A stretch of DNA of 10,492 bases from Thermoguttaceae bacterium (lineage in GTDB: Bacteria; Planctomycetota; Planctomycetia; Pirellulales; Thermoguttaceae): contig JANLFZ010000071.1 in NCBI GenBank assembly GCA_024653385.1, forward strand, positions 5,274 through 15,765, in the 5' to 3' direction. The position numbers were made by a program, and so were the translations under genes. Positions 6,195 through 10,492 of this stretch are shown one piece after another. The number at the start of each line of letters is the position of its first letter. Within the stretch, counting starts at the first letter, position 1. The notes under the pieces were generated by a model. That model made no database searches. It saw only the letters and a list, made by a program, of their open reading frames with translations, and was not told the origin of the DNA.

Positions 6195-6518
6195 GCTACC
6201 TGCCCGGGATGCTGCTAGAGCGCGGGACGGACGCTTCCTTGCGTCCGCCGCAAGCGCGTCAGCACATTTCGCCGGAGGAACTGAAGGGTCGTTGCTTCAC
6301 CATAGGCAACGTCTCCTGTCGTGTATTTCGGCTTTTTGAGCGGCATCCAGTAGCGTGGAACCACGTCATTCAGTGCGGGTTTCCGCCTGAAATCGCTCAG
6401 CACGCGCCGGGTGGCACGCCCTGAACGGCAGTGAAGGGCGTGGCCTGTGGGGCCAAGCCACGCCCATCGCTGCGCTCTGGGCGTGCCACCCGACCGAGAT
6501 GCCACAGAACAAGGTCCT
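6195..6518. other. 324-bp gap between the two response regulators
   Basis: There is no convincing gene. The half nearer RR1 is filled by the nested palindrome at 6409-6491. The rest (about 6215-6400) is less GC-rich than its surroundings. It carries an open minus-strand frame (6215-6505, 96 codons) containing LKKPKYTTGDVAYGEATTLQ; the frame starts inside the palindrome, lacks a Shine-Dalgarno and matches nothing I recognise, so it may be a repeat remnant. GTTGC/GCAAC (6291-6310) is a small dyad. No clear promoter for RR2 was found, though one is expected here. Confidence 0.5.
6409..6491. repeat. Nested palindromic REP/MITE-like element
   Basis: Outer arms GGGTGGCACGCCC (6409-6421) and GGGCGTGCCACCC (6479-6491) are exact 13-bp inverted repeats. 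Inside them GGGCGTGGC (6436-6444) and GCCACGCCC (6457-6465) form a second exact 9-bp hairpin with a 12-nt loop. Inner and outer arms share the GGGCGTG core. It sits 27 bp after the RR1 stop, where it could act as a transcript-stabilising or terminating hairpin. From memory, not checked, such GTGGCACGCC palindromes are dispersed in planctomycete genomes. Confidence 0.75.
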
Positions 6519-7136
6519 CTAGGTCGATTCGCCGGCCTCGTGGAAGGCGCGCACGAGTTCAGCCACCGACTTAACGTTCATCTTGGCCAGCACCTCGTGC
6601 CGGCGTTTCTCGACCGTGCGCACCGCGATGTTCAAGGCGTTGGCGATGGCCTTGTTCGGCAGGCCCTGAACGACCAGATCGGCGACCCGGCGCTCGTCGG
6701 GGGTCAACGTGCCCAGGCGATCGCGAATCTCTTGCAGGCGGCTTTCTCGTTCCCAGATCGCTTGTTCTTGTTCCATGGCCGCTCGGATGGCGTCCCATAG
6801 ATCATCATCGTGATAGGGTTTGTCGACGACGGTCACGGCGCCGGCCTTCATCGCCCGCACCGTGGTCTGAGTGCGGGCATGGGCGGTCAGCACGATCACG
6901 GGCAAGAGGCTCTTGCGCCGGCGCAACTCGTCTTGAAGTTCCAGGCCGTTCATGCCCGGCATCCTCAAGTCGACGACCACGACGCCTCGTTGGCTCGGGT
7001 CGATGCTCGACAAGAACTCTTCGGCCGAGGTGAAGGCCCTGGCCTCGCAGCCCATCGAGTTGGCCAACGCACAAACCGACGCTCCCACGTTTGGATCGTC
7101 ATCGATAACGAACACGACGCGATTCGAGGATGACAT
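6519..7136 (-). CDS. FixJ-type two-component response regulator (RR1)
   Basis: 205 aa. The receiver domain (about 6-122) has Asp12-14, phosphoacceptor Asp56 in VVVVDLRMPGMNG, Thr84 in VIVLTA and Lys106 in VVDKP, all canonical. The LuxR-type helix-turn-helix (about 143-197) reads LTPDERRVADLVVQGLPNKAIANALNIAVRTVEKRRHEVLAKMNVKSVAELV. It is therefore a DNA-binding transcription factor activated by phosphorylation. ATG at 7136 was preferred to an upstream in-frame ATG at 7223, because the longer form would overlap the kinase by 80 bp and add a non-receiver N-terminus. The gene starts 7 bp after the stop of the upstream kinase, and AAGGA inside the kinase's last codons could serve as a distant Shine-Dalgarno. 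Translational coupling and a cognate HK1-RR1 pair are inferred. Its targets are unknown. Confidence 0.95.
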   Translation of the reverse strand: MSSSNRVVFVIDDDPNVGASVCALANSMGCEARAFTSAEEFLSSIDPSQRGVVVVDLRMPGMNGLELQDELRRRKSLLPVIVLTAHARTQTTVRAMKAGAVTVVDKPYHDDDLWDAIRAAMEQEQAIWERESRLQEIRDRLGTLTPDERRVADLVVQGLPNKAIANALNIAVRTVEKRRHEVLAKMNVKSVAELVRAFHEAGEST

Positions 7137-7143
7137 GGCCCCG

Positions 7144-9591
7144 TCATTCCTTTCCCACGGGCAAGGTGAAGTGGATTGCCAATCCTCCCTCTTCTCCGGT
7201 TGCCGTCCAGATGGTGCCTCCATGGTCTTCGACGATGGTCTTCGTGATCGAGAGTCCCAACCCCACGCCGCGCGGCTTGGTCGTCACGAAGGGATCGAAG
7301 AGCCGATCGCGGAGTGAGGGGTCCGGTCCTGGGCCGTTGTCCGCGACGGATACTTCGACCCATTGGCCGCGAGGCACGGCGCGGATCACGACCCGACGGT
7401 CCTTGCGAGGCGAATTGGCCAGGGCCTCGATGCCGTTGCGGAGCAGGTTGACCAGCACCTGCTGGATCGCCACGGTCTGGACGTGGACCAAGAGGGCCGG
7501 ATCGACTCGATCGCACCGCAGCGTCACGCGGTTCGCCCGCGCCTCGTGGCCTACCAATAGCATGGCGTCGTCGGCCAGGCGCGCCAAGGGGACGGTTTGG
7601 CGTTCGGGCGGGTCGCGGCGCGCGAAGTCGAGCAGGCGTCGGATGATGTCGCCCGCCTGGCTCGCCGCCGCGCCGATCGCCTCGGCCCAACGGCGGATCT
7701 GGACCAGATCGGCCGATTCTTGCGAGGCGAGGTTTACGCACGCCCGGGCGAAGTTCATGATCGAAACGAGCGGCTGGTTCACCTCGTGGGCGAAGCCGGC
7801 CGTCGATTCCCCCAGGGCGGCCAGGCGCGAGGCGTGGGCCAGCTCCCACTCGAGTTCCGCCAGACGCCGCTCGGCCGCTTGGCGCTGGCTGATGTCGCGT
7901 GTGACCGACAATATCAGTGCTTGGTCCCGAAAACAGAAGAGCCGTGCGCTGACCTCGGCCGGAACCTGCCGCCCGTCCTTGCTCAAAAGTTCGGTCTCGA
8001 ACAAGGCCGCGCCGTTCTCGTAAAGCGATTGCAAGATGGCGGGCAGTCGGCCTGAGTGCTCGGGGGGGACGATCTGGTCGGCCGCCATGCCGAGCAACTC
8101 GTCGCGTGTGTATCCGAGCATTTCGCAGGCCCTCGCGTTGACTTCGACAAGCCGCCCAAGTCCCTCGGGCGAAACCTCACGCACAAAGATGGCGTCGTTG
8201 GCGTTTTCGAGCAAGAGCCGGAACCGCGCTTCGCTTTCGCGGAGCAATTCCTCGGCCTGCACGCGAGCGGTCACATCTTCGAACGCCACGCCGAAGCGGC
8301 GCGGCCCGGCCGGAAACGCGCTAATGGCATAATGGCGCCCCAACGGCTCGACGAACAGCGACAACCGGGCGGGCTCGCCGGTCAGCGCGACCTGGCCATA
8401 GATCGAAATCAGCGGCGTGCGCTCGATGCCGGGAATGGCCTCGGTGACGCGTCTGCCCAACACGTCGGCCGAACGCAGCCCGGTCTGCGTTTCGAACGCG
8501 GGGTTCGTTTCGAGGAACACGTAGTCGACCGGTTGCCCGTGGTCGTCGAGCACCACCTCGTGAAGGGCGATGCCGTCCAGGGCGCCTTCGAAAAGGCTGC
8601 GAAAACGGCGCTGAGTCTCCTCCAATGCCTCGGCATCGGCGATCTTGCGCAAGGCGAAGGCCAGGTCGCCGACCAGTTCGGCGAACAGGCCCTGCGCTTC
8701 GTCGTCGTCCACGAAGGCCGACGGGACCTTCACCGTCAATACGCCGTAGACTTTTCCACCAAAGGCCAACGCGCGCGACAGTCCCGCGTGCCCCGACAAC
8801 TTGGCCGACAGCGGGCAGTCGCGGCATTCCTGATCGGGGAGCTTCACGGTGACCATCCGGGGATCTTGGATCGCCGCGCCGGTGCAGGGCGGCAATTCGC
8901 CCCGCTCGATCTGCCGGCGCAACGTCTCGAACTCGTCTCCGAATCCCGAGGCCGCCGTCATCGTGGCCTCGCCCTGGTCGCTGAGCAGGGCGATCCACGC
9001 GCTGGCGTAGCCCAACGTCTCGGTCAGGTTGGCGCACGCCCGGTCGATCAGACGCTGCCGGTCGGTCTCGTGGACGATCAATTGGTTCACGTTGCGGATG
9101 GCCAGGAGCACGCGCTTGATGTGGGCCGCGCGCTGCTCGGCTCGCTTGCGCTCCGTGACGTCGTGCAGGATGCAGTGCGTGCAGAGGAACCGTCCGTGCG
9201 CGTCGTGGGCGCTGCGGCCGAAAAAACCGACGGTGATGACCTCCCCGTCGCCACGGAGCACATCGAACTGCACTCCGCGGACCTCGCCCGGTTGCTCAGA
9301 CTGCGGCAACTGTTCGGCCAACCGCGACCTGCTCTCGGGGGTGAGAAAGTCGGCAAACGGCTTGCCGAGCACAGCCTCGCGGGTGTACCCCAAGAGGTCG
9401 AGCCATGCCTGGTTCACGACGAGAAGCCGACCCTCGGCGTCGAGCGATTGGTAGCACAACATCGACCGCTCGAAGAACAACCAGAACTGCTCCGCGGTGC
9501 CGGCCAGATCCGACGAGGACTGCGACGGGGGCGTAACGGGATCGGTTCCGGACACGGTGGCCTCGCTGGGAACGACCTTGATCATAGGCAT
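7144..9591 (-). CDS. Soluble multi-PAS/GAF sensor histidine kinase, FixL/NtrB-like (HK1)
   Basis: 815 aa with no membrane segment. Domain order: PAS about 36-150 (ends HDVTERKR), GAF about 170-315, PAS about 328-445 (ends FEDVTARV), PAS about 455-570 (ends TRDISQRQ), a short coiled coil, HisKA about 585-655 with phospho-His602 in AGFAHEVNQPL, then HATPase about 700-812 with N-box LVNLLRNGIEAL (Asn715), ADNGPGPDP, LFDPFVTTK and GVGLGLSI. The FAHEVNQPL box is typical of the family that partners FixJ/NtrC-type regulators. The GAF domain carries Cys236, Cys256 and Cys259 (LPPCTG and ECRDCPL), a possible metal or redox site. The open frame extends upstream to 10413, but that part is antisense to cheB. 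I chose ATG at 9591; ATG 9585 and a GTG inside the adjacent palindrome are alternatives, and none has a clear Shine-Dalgarno. It is tightly coupled to RR1 downstream. The signal sensed is unknown. Confidence 0.92.
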   Translation of the reverse strand: MPMIKVVPSEATVSGTDPVTPPSQSSSDLAGTAEQFWLFFERSMLCYQSLDAEGRLLVVNQAWLDLLGYTREAVLGKPFADFLTPESRSRLAEQLPQSEQPGEVRGVQFDVLRGDGEVITVGFFGRSAHDAHGRFLCTHCILHDVTERKRAEQRAAHIKRVLLAIRNVNQLIVHETDRQRLIDRACANLTETLGYASAWIALLSDQGEATMTAASGFGDEFETLRRQIERGELPPCTGAAIQDPRMVTVKLPDQECRDCPLSAKLSGHAGLSRALAFGGKVYGVLTVKVPSAFVDDDEAQGLFAELVGDLAFALRKIADAEALEETQRRFRSLFEGALDGIALHEVVLDDHGQPVDYVFLETNPAFETQTGLRSADVLGRRVTEAIPGIERTPLISIYGQVALTGEPARLSLFVEPLGRHYAISAFPAGPRRFGVAFEDVTARVQAEELLRESEARFRLLLENANDAIFVREVSPEGLGRLVEVNARACEMLGYTRDELLGMAADQIVPPEHSGRLPAILQSLYENGAALFETELLSKDGRQVPAEVSARLFCFRDQALILSVTRDISQRQAAERRLAELEWELAHASRLAALGESTAGFAHEVNQPLVSIMNFARACVNLASQESADLVQIRRWAEAIGAAASQAGDIIRRLLDFARRDPPERQTVPLARLADDAMLLVGHEARANRVTLRCDRVDPALLVHVQTVAIQQVLVNLLRNGIEALANSPRKDRRVVIRAVPRGQWVEVSVADNGPGPDPSLRDRLFDPFVTTKPRGVGLGLSITKTIVEDHGGTIWTATGEEGGLAIHFTLPVGKE

Positions 9592-9596
9592 GACGT

Positions 9597-9613
9597 GGGG
9601 CACGGCGTGCCCC
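9597..9613. repeat. 17-bp palindrome abutting the HK1 start
   Basis: On the minus strand GGGGCACG-C-CGTGCCCC is a perfect 8-bp dyad with a 1-nt centre, ending 5 nt before the chosen ATG. As DNA it could be an operator; as RNA it would occlude the initiation region, although a 1-nt loop is strained. Its core resembles the arms of the element at 6409-6491. Confidence 0.55.
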
Positions 9614-9761
9614 CGCTGCAACAAACGAGTTTGCCGGTTCTTCGTCTTGGATGCAAGACGGAGAGGGGGCAGTGCCTGCCCGCTTGACGCCCGACGGTGA
9701 CAGCCCCCACACGTTCGGGTACCCTGCGATGGCCACGGAAGCACCGCGGTCCCCGGTCCCG

Positions 9762-9788
9762 CGCAGGGAAATATTCCCCTCGCAGGGA
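9762..9788. promoter_or_regulatory. Direct repeats CGCAGGGA in the divergent promoter region
   Basis: CGCAGGGA occurs at 9762-9769 and 9781-9788, 19 bp apart, with an inverted CCCTGCG at 9722-9728. The first copy overlaps the dyad GGGAA-ATA-TTCCC. Repeats about two helical turns apart suggest a regulator binding site; this is inferred from spacing only. Confidence 0.3.
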
Positions 9789-9866
9789 TGGTGCGGTTCC
9801 GGCGGCCTTGCGTTTGCTTCCTTCGTTTTGGGCTCCGACAACCTATGCTTGCCTGAAGGCGACTGT

Positions 9867-9887
9867 TCTCGGGAATGGTGCCCGAGA
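9867..9887 (+). promoter_or_regulatory. Small hairpin in the cheB leader
   Basis: TCTCGGG-N7-CCCGAGA is an exact 7-bp stem with a 7-nt loop ending 28 bp before the cheB ATG. It could be a leader structure or an operator. TATGCT at 9844-9849 just upstream is a possible -10 box without a good -35 partner. Confidence 0.3.
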
Positions 9888-9915
9888 GCGATCGTCTGTC
9901 CCGTTGGATTCGCCC

Positions 9916-10492
9916 ATGACAGCGCAGCCCAAGGAGATTCGCGTCTTGGTGGTCGACGATTCGGCGGTGATCCGGGCGATCGTTGCCGATAGCATCGCGG
10001 CCGCGCCGGGCATGAAGGTGGTGGGCACGGCGGCCGACGGCCGTCAGGCCCTGGAGATCCTCGATTCGGTTCGGCCGGACGTGATTACGCTCGACGTGCA
10101 GATGCCCCGCATGGATGGCCTGGCGACGCTCGATGCCATCCTGGCGCGCCGGCCCATTCCGGTCATCATGGTCAGCTCGATGACCAAGCGGGGGGCCGAG
10201 ATTACGCTGGATGCCCTGGACCGGGGCGCGGTCGATTACCTCGAAAAACCCGACTATGGAGCCAAGACCCGAGCAGCGATTCGGGAGGAGTTGCCGAACA
10301 AGATCCGGGCCGCCGCGGGGCTCGACGTACAACGGATCATCCAGATTCGGCGGGATCGAAAAGATCGCCGTGCCGAACCGCGGCGCTTGCCGCGCCCGCC
10401 GGCGGCCGACCATCTGCCCGCCGCGCCCGAACTGGCCGACAAGTGCATTGCCATCGGCGTTTCGACCGGCGGTCCGCCCGCGTTGGCGTGCC
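9916..10492 (+). CDS. cheB: CheB, chemotaxis response regulator/protein-glutamate methylesterase, 3' end cut off
   Basis: 192 codons are present; the frame is open to the window end. The N-terminal receiver (about 8-125) has Asp14-15, phosphoacceptor Asp60 in VITLDVQMPRMDG, Ser87 in VIMVSSMT and Lys111 in YLEKP; the VSSMT and GAVDYLEKP stretches are typical of CheB. An Arg/Pro-rich linker (about 140-172) leads into the methylesterase domain, which starts KCIAIGVSTGGPPAL with the catalytic Ser183 in the GxSTGG motif. The catalytic His and Asp would lie beyond the window. The enzyme demethylates or deamidates receptor glutamates and glutamines during adaptation, antagonising CheR. The ATG at 9916 has only a weak GGA about 8 nt upstream. 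It is the sole plus-strand gene and diverges from HK1. Other che genes may follow outside the window; none is seen here. Confidence 0.95.
   Translation, partial: MTAQPKEIRVLVVDDSAVIRAIVADSIAAAPGMKVVGTAADGRQALEILDSVRPDVITLDVQMPRMDGLATLDAILARRPIPVIMVSSMTKRGAEITLDALDRGAVDYLEKPDYGAKTRAAIREELPNKIRAAAGLDVQRIIQIRRDRKDRRAEPRRLPRPPAADHLPAAPELADKCIAIGVSTGGPPALAC

Larger units (their letters stand above)
9592..9915. other. Divergent intergenic region between HK1 and cheB
   Basis: These 324 bp should contain both promoters; no strong sigma70 pair is seen. On the minus strand TTGCAT with CAAACT after 17 bp (about 9624-9652) is a weak candidate for HK1. Other elements are the 17-bp palindrome at 9597-9613, GGGGGC (9665-9670) facing GCCCCC (9703-9708), three CGCAGGG motifs between 9722 and 9788, an AT-rich dyad GGGAA-ATA-TTCCC (9766-9778), and a 7-bp hairpin (9867-9887) in the cheB leader. 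Minus-strand open frames crossing it lack coding character. Confidence 0.6.

Noticed and set aside
6409..6491. CRISPR array or sigma54 promoter at the GTGGCACG palindrome
   Set aside because: There are no regularly spaced direct repeats, and TGGCACG is not followed by a TTGC element at the required spacing.
7137..7223. Longer start for RR1 inside the HK1 gene
   Set aside because: The extra 29 residues do not belong to a receiver domain, and the overlap with HK1 would be unusually long.
7144..9591. HK1 as a heme-binding FixL orthologue
   Set aside because: The PAS domains do not show the FixL heme-ligand context that I would need; only the kinase core and FixJ-type partner are FixL-like, so no gene symbol is given.
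8056..9687. 543-codon plus-strand open frame
   Set aside because: Antisense to HK1, whose PAS, GAF and kinase motifs are clear on the minus strand.
9592..10413. N-terminal extension of HK1 up to position 10413
   Set aside because: This part is antisense to cheB and crosses the divergent promoter region; no domain is visible before MPMIKVV.

Overview
The window reads as a GC-rich bacterial segment, probably from a Planctomycetes (Pirellulales-like) genome. That placement is an inference from GC-rich codon use, multi-PAS and heme-type sensor kinases, a secreted protein of planctomycete flavour and GTGCC-rich palindromic intergenic DNA; no marker gene fixes it. Seven genes lie on the minus strand and one on the plus strand. 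The window opens and closes inside genes.

Right side: a chemotaxis-type cheB (plus, from 9916, cut by the window end) diverges from a large soluble PAS-GAF-PAS-PAS histidine kinase (minus, 9591-7144). The kinase is followed after 7 bp by a FixJ-type response regulator (7136-6519). The 324-bp divergent region holds a 17-bp palindrome at the kinase start, three CGCAGGG motifs and a small hairpin in the cheB leader. Next comes a 324-bp gap with a nested palindromic, REP/MITE-like element (6409-6491).

Middle: a second, more divergent FixJ-type regulator (6194-5514), then a membrane histidine kinase (5311-3683) whose periplasmic sensor carries a c-type heme motif (Tll0287-like/DUF3365). The two kinases and two regulators form a probable signalling cluster: HK1-RR1 looks like a classical FixL/FixJ-like pair, and HK2-RR2 a putative redox, gas or heme-sensing pair.

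Left side: a secreted beta-rich protein of unknown function (3579-2437) has its own candidate promoter (TATAAT with direct repeats upstream). Glycerol kinase glpK (2403-907) follows after 33 bp, probably in the same operon. Then comes a Tat-exported DapA/NanA-family aldolase-like protein (753 to the window start).

The most striking observation is at the left edge. Bases 10-42, between 9-bp inverted repeats, appear inverted relative to the dapA-like gene. Read on the plus strand they encode LERVVSIKWSHPGGPLQ, which supplies the family's Schiff-base lysine at the right distance from its catalytic tyrosine. Read in the gene's own direction that lysine is missing. This is either a real 33-bp inversion or a fold-back assembly artefact at a contig end.
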